A DNA stretch of 64,000 nucleotides from Herminiimonas arsenitoxidans. Lineage in GTDB: Bacteria > Pseudomonadota > Gammaproteobacteria > Burkholderiales > Burkholderiaceae_D. Numbering within the stretch: position 1 is the stretch's first letter; the number at the start of each line of letters is the position of its first letter. Location of the stretch: the NCBI RefSeq assembly GCF_900130075.1, contig NZ_LT671418.1, positions 2,046,001-2,110,000 of the forward strand, read 5' to 3'. A program made the translations under genes and the position numbers. Positions 21,140-30,334 of this stretch are shown in pieces. The notes beneath the pieces were generated by a model, which worked only from the letters and a program-made list of their open reading frames with translations, was not told where the DNA came from and searched no databases.

Positions 21140-21946
21140 TTAATTCAAACGCTTGTCGCGCTCAATCAAAGCATAAGCTGAATGGTTATGGATGGACTCA
21201 AAGTTCTCCGCTTCCAGCGTATAGGCCAGCACGCGTTTTTCATTGTTCAGCATCACGGCAACATCGCGTACCAGATCTTCGACAAACTTCGGATTGTCGT
21301 AAGCACGTTCCGTCACATACTTCTCATCCGGACGCTTCAACAAACCATACAATTCGCACGAAGCCTGCGCCTCGATGTTGGCAATCAATTCTTCCACGAT
21401 CACATCGCCATCCAACAAGGCATGCACAGTGATGTGCGAGCGTTGATTGTGCGCGCCGTATGCAGAAATCTTTTTCGAGCATGGGCACAAGCTGGTTACC
21501 GGCACCAATACTTTCAAGGTAACTTCGAGTTTGCCATCCTTGAATTCACCATTCAGGCCGACTTCATAATCCATCAAGCTTTGCACGCCCGAAACCGGCG
21601 CAGTCTTGTTGATGAAATATGGGAACGATACTTCGATGCGGCCAGCGTCTGCTTCCAGCAAAGCCAACATCTTGCGCATCATTTCGCCGAATACGTTCAC
21701 GTCCAGCGGACGCGTATTTTCTTCCAGCAGCGCGATGAAGCGCGACATGTGCGTGCCCTTTTGCTCTTCTGCCAGATGCACATACATATTCCATGTGCCT
21801 ACCGATGGCTGTACACCCGACAGTGTTTTTACCGTAATCGGATAACGCACACCTTTGACACCAACACGCTGAATCGCAATACGACGGGTATCCGGCGTGC
21901 TTTGTACATCGGGGATGGCACTCAAGCCGGGATCGCGAGTATTCAT
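21140..21946 (-). CDS. folE2: GTP cyclohydrolase FolE2 (type IB)
   Basis: A 268-residue GTP cyclohydrolase IB that makes dihydroneopterin triphosphate for folate and queuosine precursors. The family signature [21 protein letters not shown], with the metal-binding cysteine, is present. Type IB enzymes can use manganese or iron instead of zinc, so FolE2 often backs up FolE at low zinc. No Zur site was recognised. A 53-base gap separates it from dxs upstream. Confidence 0.95.
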   Translation of the reverse strand: MNTRDPGLSAIPDVQSTPDTRRIAIQRVGVKGVRYPITVKTLSGVQPSVGTWNMYVHLAEEQKGTHMSRFIALLEENTRPLDVNVFGEMMRKMLALLEADAGRIEVSFPYFINKTAPVSGVQSLMDYEVGLNGEFKDGKLEVTLKVLVPVTSLCPCSKKISAYGAHNQRSHITVHALLDGDVIVEELIANIEAQASCELYGLLKRPDEKYVTERAYDNPKFVEDLVRDVAVMLNNEKRVLAYTLEAENFESIHNHSAYALIERDKRLN

Positions 21947-21964
21947 ACTTAAACCTTAAAGTAG

Positions 21965-21985
21965 GCGGTGCCATTGCGGCACCGC
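21965..21985 (-). other. Hairpin between dxs and folE2
   Basis: An 8-bp perfect stem GCGGTGCC/GGCACCGC with a 5-base loop fills the dxs-folE2 gap. There is no T-run on the minus strand, so partial termination or mRNA processing is more likely than a full stop. Confidence 0.4.
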
Positions 21986-21999
21986 ACAGAAATCATTGC

Positions 22000-23865
22000 T
22001 TACTGATTGACGACCAGGCGTGGCTGGTCTTTGCCGAAGCGTTTGCGTATAGAAGCGGCGATGCCTGTTGCATCCAGTCCGCACAGAGCGAGCAATTTTG
22101 CTGCATCGCCGTGGTCGATAAATTGATCTGGCAAGCCCAGATTCAATAATGGTTTGACGATGCCTGCAGCTGCCATGGCTTCTGCCACTGCTGCGCCTGC
22201 GCCGCCCATGATGGAACCTTCTTCTACCGTGACCAGTGCATCGTGCGTTGCTGCCAAACGTTTGAGCAATTCCACATCCAGCGGTTTGACGAAGCGCATA
22301 TTGGCAACTGTTGCATCCAGCTCTGCACCAGCCTGCACGCTAGGTGCGACCATCGTGCCGAATGCCAGGATCGCAATCCCTTTGCCTTCGCGTTTGATTT
22401 CGCCAGTGCCGAGTGGAATCGTCGCCAGATCAGTACCCACCTTGGCGCCGATACCACCACCACGCGGATAACGCACTGCAGCCGGCCCTGGATGTTGAAA
22501 ACCAGTCGAGAGCATTTGACGGCATTCGTTTTCGTCCGACGCCGCCATGATGACCATATTGGGTATGCAACGCAGGAAGGCGATGTCATAGTTCCCGGCA
22601 TGTGTCGCACCATCGGCACCGACCAAACCAGAACGATCCAGCGCAAAAGTCACATCCAGATTTTGCAGCGCAACGTCGTGGATCAGTTGATCGTAACCGC
22701 GTTGCAGGAAGGTCGAGTAAATCGCGACAACCGGTTTCAAGCCTTCGCACGCCATACCGGCAGCAAAGGTCACCGCATGCTGTTCAGCGATACCAACATC
22801 GTAATAACGATCCGGGAAACGACGTTCAAATTCCACCATACCGGAACCTTCACGCATCGCCGGCGTAATACCGATCAATCGCTTATCAGCGGCAGCCATA
22901 TCGCACAACCAGTCACCAAAAACGCTAGTGTATGTAACCTTCTTCGCAGTGCTCGGCTTGATGCCTTCGGCCGGATTGAATTTGCCTGGACCGTGATACA
23001 GCACAGGATCGGCTTCCGCCAGTTTGTAGCCCTGACCTTTACGCGTCACCACGTGCAGGAATTGCGGGCCTTTCAAATTCTTCAGATTCTGTAGTGTTGG
23101 AATCAGCGAATCCAGATCGTGACCGTCGATAGGACCGATGTAGTTGAAACCAAATTCTTCAAACATCGTGGCCGGTACGATCATGCCTTTCGCATGTTCT
23201 TCAAAACGTTTTGCCAGCTCGCGCATAGGCGCAGGCAAAACAGTCTTGCCTACATTTTTTGCCGCCGCATAAAACTGTCCGGACATCAGGCGTGCCAAAT
23301 AACGATTCAATGCGCCTACCGGCGGTGAGATCGACATATCGTTATCGTTTAGCACCACCAGCAAATTGATATCGTCATGAATACCGGCATTGTTCATGGC
23401 TTCAAACGCCATGCCGGCAGTCATCGCACCATCACCGATCACAGCGATCGCGTGGCGATCTTCACCTTTGGTTTTGGCAGCCAGTGCCATACCCAGTGCA
23501 GCAGAAATCGAAGTCGACGAATGCGCAGTACCAAAAGTATCGTAAGGACTTTCATCACGACGCGGGAAGCCCGAAATGCCATCGATCTGACGCAAGCTGT
23601 GCATCTTGTCGCGACGACCGGTCAGTATCTTGTGCGGATAAGTCTGATGACCTACATCCCAAATGATGCGATCTTCCGGCGTGTTGAAGACGTTGTGCAA
23701 AGCTATCGTCAGTTCCACCGTGCCGAGATTGGACGACAAGTGACCACCAGTTGCCGAGACGGATTCCAGCACAAACGCGCGCAACTCATCCGCCAGCTGC
23801 TTGAGCTGTGGGCGTGAGAATTGCCGTATGTCGGCTGGGTCGTTAATAGTTTCAAGCAAATTCAT
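22000..23865 (-). CDS. dxs: 1-deoxy-D-xylulose-5-phosphate synthase
   Basis: A 621-residue thiamine-diphosphate enzyme that condenses pyruvate and glyceraldehyde-3-phosphate, the first step of the MEP isoprenoid pathway. Present are the N-terminal [29 protein letters not shown], the ThDP/magnesium motif [18 protein letters not shown], and the transketolase-like pyrimidine domain with [17 protein letters not shown]. It follows ispA after a single base, a conserved xseB-ispA-dxs operon. Confidence 0.98.
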   Translation of the reverse strand: MNLLETINDPADIRQFSRPQLKQLADELRAFVLESVSATGGHLSSNLGTVELTIALHNVFNTPEDRIIWDVGHQTYPHKILTGRRDKMHSLRQIDGISGFPRRDESPYDTFGTAHSSTSISAALGMALAAKTKGEDRHAIAVIGDGAMTAGMAFEAMNNAGIHDDINLLVVLNDNDMSISPPVGALNRYLARLMSGQFYAAAKNVGKTVLPAPMRELAKRFEEHAKGMIVPATMFEEFGFNYIGPIDGHDLDSLIPTLQNLKNLKGPQFLHVVTRKGQGYKLAEADPVLYHGPGKFNPAEGIKPSTAKKVTYTSVFGDWLCDMAAADKRLIGITPAMREGSGMVEFERRFPDRYYDVGIAEQHAVTFAAGMACEGLKPVVAIYSTFLQRGYDQLIHDVALQNLDVTFALDRSGLVGADGATHAGNYDIAFLRCIPNMVIMAASDENECRQMLSTGFQHPGPAAVRYPRGGGIGAKVGTDLATIPLGTGEIKREGKGIAILAFGTMVAPSVQAGAELDATVANMRFVKPLDVELLKRLAATHDALVTVEEGSIMGGAGAAVAEAMAAAGIVKPLLNLGLPDQFIDHGDAAKLLALCGLDATGIAASIRKRFGKDQPRLVVNQ

Positions 23866-23866
23866 A

Positions 23867-24760
23867 CTAAGCCTTCCGCTGCACGATCAAATCTGCGAGT
23901 TCTCGCAAGCGTCGTGCTTTTTCTCCAAACTGCTCCAGCGCACGATGAGCATCGTTGCGCAAATTTTCTGCCAGGGTCTTCGATTGCTCCAGACCCAATA
24001 TCGATACATACGTCGGCTTGTTATCTGCCGCATCCTTGCCCGCGGTTTTACCCAGCGTGGCCGAATCTGCCGTCGCATCCAACACATCATCCACCACCTG
24101 GAATGCCAGACCGATGGCCGCCGCATAACTATCCAGCGCCTGTGTTTCTTCTGCGGATAAGGATTTGCCGGCGAGTGCGCCCAGCAATACCGATACACGC
24201 AGCAAGGCACCGGTTTTCAAACGGTGCATCTGCTCCAATTCTTCCAGCGACAAACTCAATCCCACACTTGCCAGATCGATAGCCTGTCCACCGCACATGC
24301 CGAGCGAACCGGAGGCTTTAGCCAACAAACGCACCATCGCCAGTTGTCGCACCGGATCGAGCCCGCCATCGGCCAATACGTCAAACGCCTGCGATTGCAA
24401 AGCATCGCCAACCAGCAAGGCACATGCTTCGTCGTACTTCACATGCACGGTCGGCTTGCCGCGACGCAAGGCATCGTCATCCATGCACGGCATATCGTCA
24501 TGCACCAGCGAATACGCATGGATCATTTCCACCGCTGCTGCAGCGCGCGCCAATTCAGCAGCATGCGCATCGAACAAGGCACCAGCGGCGTATACCAGCA
24601 AGGGGCGCACACGCTTGCCACCATCCAGCACGGCGTAATGCATGGCTTCGTGCAAGCGTGCAGGTGTTTGCGCCACCGGCGGCAAATGCTGCACCAGTGC
24701 CAATTCCATTTCTGCCTGCGTAGCTTTCATCCAGCCGTCAAACGATTGCATAGTCGTCAT
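23867..24760 (-). CDS. ispA: Farnesyl diphosphate synthase (short-chain polyprenyl synthase)
   Basis: A 297-residue trans-prenyltransferase. The first aspartate-rich motif is in [13 protein letters not shown] and the second in [21 protein letters not shown] and the lysine-containing KTGAL region are also present. It makes farnesyl diphosphate from IPP and DMAPP for ubiquinone and undecaprenyl carriers. Its ATG overlaps the xseB stop by four bases and it nearly abuts dxs. Confidence 0.96.
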   Translation of the reverse strand: MTTMQSFDGWMKATQAEMELALVQHLPPVAQTPARLHEAMHYAVLDGGKRVRPLLVYAAGALFDAHAAELARAAAAVEMIHAYSLVHDDMPCMDDDALRRGKPTVHVKYDEACALLVGDALQSQAFDVLADGGLDPVRQLAMVRLLAKASGSLGMCGGQAIDLASVGLSLSLEELEQMHRLKTGALLRVSVLLGALAGKSLSAEETQALDSYAAAIGLAFQVVDDVLDATADSATLGKTAGKDAADNKPTYVSILGLEQSKTLAENLRNDAHRALEQFGEKARRLRELADLIVQRKA

Positions 24761-25011
24761 TCATCTGCCTCGATTGCACGATCGGCATTGAATGGCTTGA
24801 GCATATCGCCTTCCAGCACTTTGACCTGATTGTCGACTTTTTCGAGTTGCGCGGCGCAATACTTCACCAGTTCGGAGCCGCGCTTGTAGGCCGCAACCGA
24901 TGCTTCCAGCGGCAGTTCGCCCGCTTCCATGCGTGCGACCAACTGTTCGAGTTCTGCCATCGCTTCTTCAAACGACGAAGGCAAGGCGGCAGAGGTAGAT
25001 TTTTTTGACAT
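24757..25011 (-). CDS. xseB: Exodeoxyribonuclease VII small subunit
   Basis: An 84-residue XseB protein with the characteristic SFEEAMAELEQLVARMEAGELPLEASVAAYKRGSEL segment, an antiparallel helical pair that binds the large subunit XseA. The two subunits form a single-strand-specific exonuclease. xseA is not in the window. It overlaps ispA by four bases and heads the operon, divergent from the Rieske gene. Confidence 0.95.
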   Translation of the reverse strand: MSKKSTSAALPSSFEEAMAELEQLVARMEAGELPLEASVAAYKRGSELVKYCAAQLEKVDNQVKVLEGDMLKPFNADRAIEADE

Positions 25012-25364
25012 AAGAACTGGTAAATGGTTTAGCCCGTTATTTTAGAGCAAACCACCCTGCACTGTTGATAAACGCAGCATATCCATCGGTTTCAAATGCG
25101 GAAAACGCGCTTTTTATCGAAAAAAAGCGCAAATGCTGCCTGTTATCCCAATTTTTATCGCGCCAGACCGGCACTGGCGAGAAACATTTTCTTTTTATTA
25201 ATTATCAAAATATGGCGTGCACTGGTGCTTTGCCGGCTCGTCGGAGCACCAGACTCTGGGGTATAATCCTCGGTTCTGTCCAAAATTGCCTCTTTATCTC
25301 GTTTGATTAAGGTTTTTGCGGATTCTTTCCTCTTAGGTTGGTGCAAATTAATTTGGGGGTGGGG
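25012..25364. other. 353-base intergenic region between xseB and the Rieske gene
   Basis: No gene is supported here. The region should hold divergent promoters. Visible elements are a small repeat CGCCAG/CTGGCG near 25160-25180, an AT-rich stretch at 25185-25210, an 8-bp inverted repeat CTGGTGCT/AGCACCAG (25222-25251) and a TATAAT at 25262-25267. Confidence 0.6.
25222..25267 (+). promoter_or_regulatory. Candidate promoter with operator-like inverted repeat, Rieske gene
   Basis: A perfect -10 box TATAAT (25262-25267) lies about 100 bases before the ATG. The expected -35 position falls inside the right half of an 8-bp inverted repeat (arms 25222-25229 and 25244-25251) and does not resemble TTGACA. 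A weak promoter that needs an activator, or a repressor site overlapping -35, would fit. Inference from sequence only. Confidence 0.4.
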
Positions 25365-26465
25365 ATGTCCGATCTGGCTAATCTCGCCAAACTCGCGCGT
25401 TCTAACGCGCAACTTCCAGTCAACGTCTATTTTGACGAAGCGCTGTTGAAGCAAGAAATCCAGCAATTGTTCCGTGAAGGACCGCGTTATGCGGGTCATG
25501 AGCTGATGGTGCCGAATGTCGGCGACTTTGCCACGCTCGCGTGGGAAAACGAAGGCCGCATGTTGGTACGTAATCAGCACGGTATCGAATTGCTATCTAA
25601 CGTCTGCCGTCATCGCCAGGCGAAAATGTTCAATGGTCGCGGCCATGCGAAGAATATCGTCTGCCCGCTGCATCGCTGGACTTATGACCTCAAGGGTGAA
25701 TTGATAGGCGCGCCGCATTTCGGTGAAACGCCTTGTCTGAACCTGTCGAATACACCTTTGCAAAACTGGAACGGCTTGCTGTTTGAACAAAACGGCATGA
25801 ATGTCGCCAACATCCTCGGCAAGCTTGGCGTCACCAAGGACCTGGATTTCAGCGGCTATATGCTGGACCACGTGGAAGTACACGAGTGCGATTACAACTG
25901 GAAGACTTTTATCGAAGTCTATCTGGAGGATTACCACGTCGAACCTTTCCATCCCGGCCTCGGCAGCTTTGTCAGCTGCGATGATTTGAAATGGGAATTC
26001 GGCGACCAGTACAGTGTGCAAACCGTAGGCGTGCATCACGCACTGGCCAAATCCGGCTCGGCAAAGTATCAAAAGTGGCAGGAACAGATCCTGCAATTCC
26101 GCAACGGCGAAGCACCACCGTACGGCGCGATCTGGCTGACGCTGTATCCGAACATCATGGTCGAGTGGTATCCGCATGTGCTGGTCGTGTCGACCGTGTG
26201 GCCGAACGGCCCGCAAAAAACACGCAATGTGGTCGAGTTTTACTACCCGGAAGAAATCGTGCTGTTCGAACGCGAGTTTATCGCAGCCGAACGCGCAGCC
26301 TATATGGAAACCTGCGAAGAAGACGACGAGATCGCCTTGCGCATGGATGCCGGCCGCAAGATTTTGCTCGATCGTGGCGAAAATGAAGTCGGTCCGTATC
26401 AATCGCCTATGGAAGACGGCATGCAACACTTCCATGAATGGTATCGCCGCCAGTTAGACGTTTAA
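25365..26465 (+). CDS. Rieske non-heme iron oxygenase, alpha-subunit type
   Basis: A 366-residue aromatic-ring-hydroxylating-dioxygenase-like protein. The Rieske 2Fe-2S ligands are Cys81-x-His83 and Cys100-x-x-His103 (NVCRHRQ...VCPLHRWTYD). The mononuclear iron site is in LEDYHVEPFHPG, with His191 and His196 and the bridging Asp189. I chose the ATG at 25365, preceded by a G-rich Shine-Dalgarno, not the TTG at 25338. No reductase, ferredoxin or beta subunit is adjacent, so partners must come from elsewhere. The substrate is unknown. It is divergent from the isoprenoid operon. Confidence 0.88.
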   Translation: MSDLANLAKLARSNAQLPVNVYFDEALLKQEIQQLFREGPRYAGHELMVPNVGDFATLAWENEGRMLVRNQHGIELLSNVCRHRQAKMFNGRGHAKNIVCPLHRWTYDLKGELIGAPHFGETPCLNLSNTPLQNWNGLLFEQNGMNVANILGKLGVTKDLDFSGYMLDHVEVHECDYNWKTFIEVYLEDYHVEPFHPGLGSFVSCDDLKWEFGDQYSVQTVGVHHALAKSGSAKYQKWQEQILQFRNGEAPPYGAIWLTLYPNIMVEWYPHVLVVSTVWPNGPQKTRNVVEFYYPEEIVLFEREFIAAERAAYMETCEEDDEIALRMDAGRKILLDRGENEVGPYQSPMEDGMQHFHEWYRRQLDV

Positions 26466-26476
26466 AAAAGTAAATC

Positions 26477-26508
26477 TGTCGGGATGATGCGCACACGTCA
26501 TCCCGACA
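26477..26508 (+). terminator. Hairpin after the Rieske gene
   Basis: An 11-bp perfect stem TGTCGGGATGA/TCATCCCGACA with a 10-base loop lies just past the stop codon. No clear T-run follows, so it may be a weak terminator or a 3' stabiliser. Confidence 0.55.
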
Positions 26509-26560
26509 ACGAATATTTGCAATCCTGCAGCATCAACCGCCTCACCTCTCTTCAATACTC

Positions 26561-27490
26561 ATGCAATCACTCTGGATGCTGTTCGCCACCTTCTCCTTTG
26601 CCATCATGGGGGTGTGCGTAAAGCTGGCATCAGAAACCTATACCGTCGCCGAAATCCTGATGTATCGCGGCCTGATCGGCGTGATCTTCATTTACGCCTT
26701 GATCCTGCGCCAGAACGGTAGCTTAAAGACGCCTTTCATCTGGCAACATTTATGGCGCTGCTTCATCGGCACAGTCGCCGTCTGGCTATGGTTTTACGCG
26801 ATCACCCTGCTGCCGCTGGCCACCGCGATGACACTCAATTACATGGCACCGATCTGGATTTCCGGCATCTTGTTCTTTGCTGCCTGGCGCCTGGGGAAAC
26901 GGCGCTTTGAATGGGGCCTGGTGACAGCCATCCTTGCCAGCTTCATCGGCGTTACCTTACTGCTGCGACCATCGATACATGACGATCAATGGCTGGGCGG
27001 CGTCATCGGGCTACTCTCCGGCGCGCTATCGGCATTGGCGTATTTGCAGGTAAGACATCTCGGCCAACTCGGCGAACCGGAATCACGTGTCGTGTTTTAT
27101 TTTTCCGCTACTGGCTTGTTCGCGGGCTTTCTCGGCTGCATGTTCGGACCAGGCTTGCAAGGCGAACCCGTCAGCATTTTCCGCGCACACTCCACCTATG
27201 GCATCACGCTGCTGCTCAGCATAGGCGTACTCGCGGCGATGGCACAGATGGCGATGACGCGCGCCTATCGACTCGGCAACACACTGGTCACGGCCAATCT
27301 GCAATACACCGGTATCGTCTTTTCAAGCTTGTGGGGCATCATCATCTGGAGTGATGTATTGGGACTTTATGGCTGGCTCGGCATCGCCATCATTCTGATC
27401 AGCGGCATCGTGGCAACGTTCTACAATATCCGCAATACGGCGACGGTCAAAAACATCACTTCTGCCGACCCGATTGCGACAGAAATTTAA
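26561..27490 (+). CDS. EamA/DMT-superfamily permease
   Basis: A 309-residue membrane protein with ten predicted hydrophobic helices arranged as two EamA repeats. The N-terminal half has the pattern MLFATFSFAIMGVCVKLA and the first repeat ends near VTLLLRPS; the second runs from about residue 145. Family members export amino acids, metabolites or drugs. The substrate cannot be told. It precedes sseA by 62 bases on the same strand. Confidence 0.88.
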   Translation: MQSLWMLFATFSFAIMGVCVKLASETYTVAEILMYRGLIGVIFIYALILRQNGSLKTPFIWQHLWRCFIGTVAVWLWFYAITLLPLATAMTLNYMAPIWISGILFFAAWRLGKRRFEWGLVTAILASFIGVTLLLRPSIHDDQWLGGVIGLLSGALSALAYLQVRHLGQLGEPESRVVFYFSATGLFAGFLGCMFGPGLQGEPVSIFRAHSTYGITLLLSIGVLAAMAQMAMTRAYRLGNTLVTANLQYTGIVFSSLWGIIIWSDVLGLYGWLGIAIILISGIVATFYNIRNTATVKNITSADPIATEI

Positions 27491-27552
27491 AAGCTCGTTT
27501 GAAATGATCATGCGCGTGCGCCAAAAGCACACGGCAATTTAAAAGGTAGAAC

Positions 27553-28398
27553 ATGGCTTACACCACACTGATTTCTGCAGAAGATTTATCCAAGAATTTA
27601 TTCGAGCACGACTGGATAGTTCTCGATTGCCGCCACGACCTCGCCAATCCGGAGGCAGGTCGCATCGCCTATGCGGAAGGACACATTCCGAATGCGCAAT
27701 TCGCCCATCTGGATACCGATCTGGCTGGCGAAAAAGTAGGCGCAGATAATGTCTTCCGCGGTCGCCATCCGCTGCCGGATCGCGCCAGCTTCATCGCCAC
27801 ACTGCAAAGCTGGGGCATCAATGACACTTCGCAAGTCGTGGTCTACGATGCGCATGGCGGCATGTTCGCCGCACGTCTGTGGTGGATGTTGCGTTGGGTT
27901 GGGCACGAAGCAGTTGCCGTACTGGATGGCGGTGTGCCGGCATGGCTGGCGAATGGCATGTGGCTTTCTACCGAAGCATCCTTGCACGTACGCGGCGATA
28001 TAGCAGAGCAACCTGCGCTCACTTCGACTGTTAGCGTTGCCGATATTCTGAATAATCTGTCAGATGAAAAACGTACCATCGTCGATGCGCGCGCACCTGA
28101 TCGTTACCGCGGTGAGAATGAAACGATAGACCCAGTCGGCGGACATATTCCCGGCGCAAAGAATCGTTTCTTTAAAGAGAATTTGCAGGCTGATGGTCGC
28201 TTCAAATCTGCGGAACAACTGCGCAGTGAATTCAGTGCAATCATCAGCGATCCATCCAAGGCTGTCATGCAGTGCGGTTCAGGCGTGACCGCTTGCCATA
28301 ATTTGCTGGCGCTGGAAGTGGCAGGCTTGTCAGGTGCTGCGCTTTATCCAGGCTCGTGGAGCGAATGGTGCGCTGATCCGTCACGACCAGTCGCATAA
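27553..28398 (+). CDS. sseA: 3-mercaptopyruvate sulfurtransferase
   Basis: A 281-residue tandem-rhodanese protein. The inactive N-terminal domain is about residues 8-140; the catalytic C-terminal domain has Cys241 in the loop CGSGVTACH. The CGSGVT loop marks mercaptopyruvate sulfurtransferases, whereas thiosulfate sulfurtransferases have a CRxGxR loop. It moves sulfur from 3-mercaptopyruvate to thiols or cyanide. AAGG precedes the ATG by 6-9 bases. Confidence 0.92.
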   Translation: MAYTTLISAEDLSKNLFEHDWIVLDCRHDLANPEAGRIAYAEGHIPNAQFAHLDTDLAGEKVGADNVFRGRHPLPDRASFIATLQSWGINDTSQVVVYDAHGGMFAARLWWMLRWVGHEAVAVLDGGVPAWLANGMWLSTEASLHVRGDIAEQPALTSTVSVADILNNLSDEKRTIVDARAPDRYRGENETIDPVGGHIPGAKNRFFKENLQADGRFKSAEQLRSEFSAIISDPSKAVMQCGSGVTACHNLLALEVAGLSGAALYPGSWSEWCADPSRPVA

Positions 28399-28430
28399 TT
28401 CAATATCTGGAATGACCGCACGCGCAGCAT

Positions 28431-29186
28431 TTAATGCGCGTGCGCATGTCCTGTCAAAAACAGCACGATACAAACGCCGAGCGCGATCAACAAGATTTGT
28501 GGAATCGTCTCGCGCATGGATGCACGACGTTGCATCTGCGGCATTAAATCGCTCACCGCAATGTAGATGAATCCCGATGATGCAAACACCAGCACGTATG
28601 GAATCCATTCTTGCGAACGGTCCAGCATGAAGTAGCCGACGAGGCCGCCGACCACTGCCGTCAAGCCAGAAATGATGTTGTACGCATAAGCACGTCTGCG
28701 GGTAAAACCTGCATTCAGCAAGACGATGAAGTCACCGATCTCTTGCGGGATTTCATGCGCAATGATGGCCAGGCCGGTCAAGATACCGAGATGCGGATCA
28801 GCCAGAAAAGCTGCGGCGATCAAAATACCGTCAGTGAAATTGTGCAGACTATCGCCCACCAAAATCATCCAGCCGGCAGCACCGGCTTCCTTCGCGTCAT
28901 GTCCATGCTCATGCCCGTGACCATCATCTTCGTGATGATGCGAGTGACGCAGGATGGCAAATTTTTCCAGCAGGAAGAAGCCCAGCAAACCCGCCAGCAA
29001 TAGTGCAAACAAGGCATGCGTATCGGCACCTGACTCAAACGCTTCCGGCAATGCGTGCAGCAGCGAGGTCGCCAGCAATATCCCGACAGAGAGGCTGACC
29101 ATACGATCAACCAGCTTGGACAACAGCGAAAATGAGAATAAGGCCGCAGCGGAAATGCTGAAGACGCCGGAGATCGCGGTGGTCAA
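28431..29186 (-). CDS. ZIP-family divalent metal transporter, LIV-1-like
   Basis: A membrane transporter of about 251 residues with roughly eight hydrophobic helices. A His-rich cytoplasmic loop sits at residues 81-97 (HSHHHEDDGHGHEHGH). The metal-path motifs are HNFTDG (115-120) and HEIPQEIGD (144-152); the latter is the LIV-1/KE4 subgroup signature (HExPxExGD). Zinc or another divalent cation is the likely substrate. The start is uncertain. The track start is a TTG at 29186 with no Shine-Dalgarno; an ATT at 29213 has a GGAG six bases upstream and would complete the first helix. Confidence 0.88.
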   Translation of the reverse strand: MTTAISGVFSISAAALFSFSLLSKLVDRMVSLSVGILLATSLLHALPEAFESGADTHALFALLLAGLLGFFLLEKFAILRHSHHHEDDGHGHEHGHDAKEAGAAGWMILVGDSLHNFTDGILIAAAFLADPHLGILTGLAIIAHEIPQEIGDFIVLLNAGFTRRRAYAYNIISGLTAVVGGLVGYFMLDRSQEWIPYVLVFASSGFIYIAVSDLMPQMQRRASMRETIPQILLIALGVCIVLFLTGHAHAH

Positions 29187-29282
29187 CAGGATGGAAACGA
29201 GCGTGGAATTAATTTTTGGCTCCGGGCTTAATGCAACAAGGTTGCAAATTAAAGCATATCCCGGCTATTTCAGCAAATAAAA

Positions 29283-29315
29283 ACGCGAGGACATGCGTTA
29301 TTCATGTCCTCGCGT
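29283..29315 (-). terminator. Terminator after the dienelactone-hydrolase-like gene
   Basis: A 13-bp perfect stem (arms 29283-29295 and 29303-29315) is followed on the minus strand by TTTTATTT. It ends the minus-strand gene whose stop is at 29338 and insulates the ZIP gene. Confidence 0.85.
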
Positions 29316-29337
29316 CGTCATCAAACAGAGCGTATGG

Positions 29338-30222
29338 TCAGCTCACGCCGTGGGTTTTGAACCATTCCACACAACGCGTCCAGCCCTCTTTCGCATCCGC
29401 TTCCACATAGCTGGAACGATAATCGGCGTGGAAGGCATGGCCGGAATTCTTGAACAGAACGAATTCGGATTTGCTGCTGCCTTTAGCCAAGGCATCTTTC
29501 ATCTGCACCAAAGTCGTCACTGGAATGCCGCCATCCTGCTCACCATACAAACCGAGCACCGGCGTTTTCAACTTGGCGGCGATATCGACAGGATTCTCTG
29601 GCGTGAGTGCGTTATTGCTGCCGACCAGACGGCCATACCAGGCGACGCCGGCCTTGACCTTGGGATTGTGCGCGGAATACAGCCACGTCACGCGACCGCC
29701 CCAACAGAAACCGGTAATGCCCAGTTTATTCGTATTGCCGCCATTGGCTTTAGCCCATGCCACCACTGCATCCAGATCACCCATCACTTGCGCATCCGGC
29801 ACTTTGGAGATGATCTCTTTCTGCAGTTCCGCAATCGTGCCATAAGAACCTGGATCGCCTTGGCGCACGAACAATTCAGGTGCCAGCGCCATATAACCAA
29901 GCTTGGCAAAGCGACGCGCCACATCAGCGATGTATTCATGTACGCCGAAAATTTCAGAGATGACCAAGATCACCGGCAGATTGGTTTTACCTTCCGGTTG
30001 CGCGCGATACACCGGCACGGCCTGACCATTCACGTTAACCGTGATTTCGCCCACCGTCAGCCCCTTGCTGTCCGTTGTCACTGCGCTGTGCGCGGCAATC
30101 GGTAACACTGCCGCGGCAAAACCTGTACCCAATGCCGTTTTCAAAAAACCGCGTCTATCAACGCCATCGGAGATAGACGTTTTTGCGACCAGACTATCGA
30201 AATCTTCTTTCAAATTCTCCAT
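29338..30222 (-). CDS. Tat-exported dienelactone hydrolase family protein
   Basis: A 294-residue alpha/beta hydrolase. The N-terminus has a twin-arginine signal, DRRGFLK at residues 22-28, followed by a hydrophobic stretch and AHSA, predicting periplasmic export. The mature part has the dienelactone hydrolase catalytic Cys173 in GFCWGGR, an aspartate in YGEQDGGIP and a histidine in NSGHAFHAD. Classical dienelactone hydrolases are cytoplasmic and sit in aromatic-degradation clusters; none is seen here. The substrate is unknown. Confidence 0.9.
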   Translation of the reverse strand: MENLKEDFDSLVAKTSISDGVDRRGFLKTALGTGFAAAVLPIAAHSAVTTDSKGLTVGEITVNVNGQAVPVYRAQPEGKTNLPVILVISEIFGVHEYIADVARRFAKLGYMALAPELFVRQGDPGSYGTIAELQKEIISKVPDAQVMGDLDAVVAWAKANGGNTNKLGITGFCWGGRVTWLYSAHNPKVKAGVAWYGRLVGSNNALTPENPVDIAAKLKTPVLGLYGEQDGGIPVTTLVQMKDALAKGSSKSEFVLFKNSGHAFHADYRSSYVEADAKEGWTRCVEWFKTHGVS

Positions 30223-30334
30223 TGCGACTCTCCTATGAGTAGTTCTTCATCTCGATTGAAAATATTCGCTGCTCCATACTCACGCACAGAACCAGCAAAC
30301 GGCTAAATCAATATCCGTATCGCATCCGTACTAA

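Noticed and set aside
22243-23094. 283-residue open frame opposite dxs
   Set aside because: It lies fully antisense to a certain dxs and has His/Arg/Gln-rich composition without any family motif. Similar shadows occur opposite polA, ruvB, folE2, thiG and others.
25593-26435. 280-residue open frame opposite the Rieske gene
   Set aside because: Antisense to a gene with all metal-binding residues intact; no family features.
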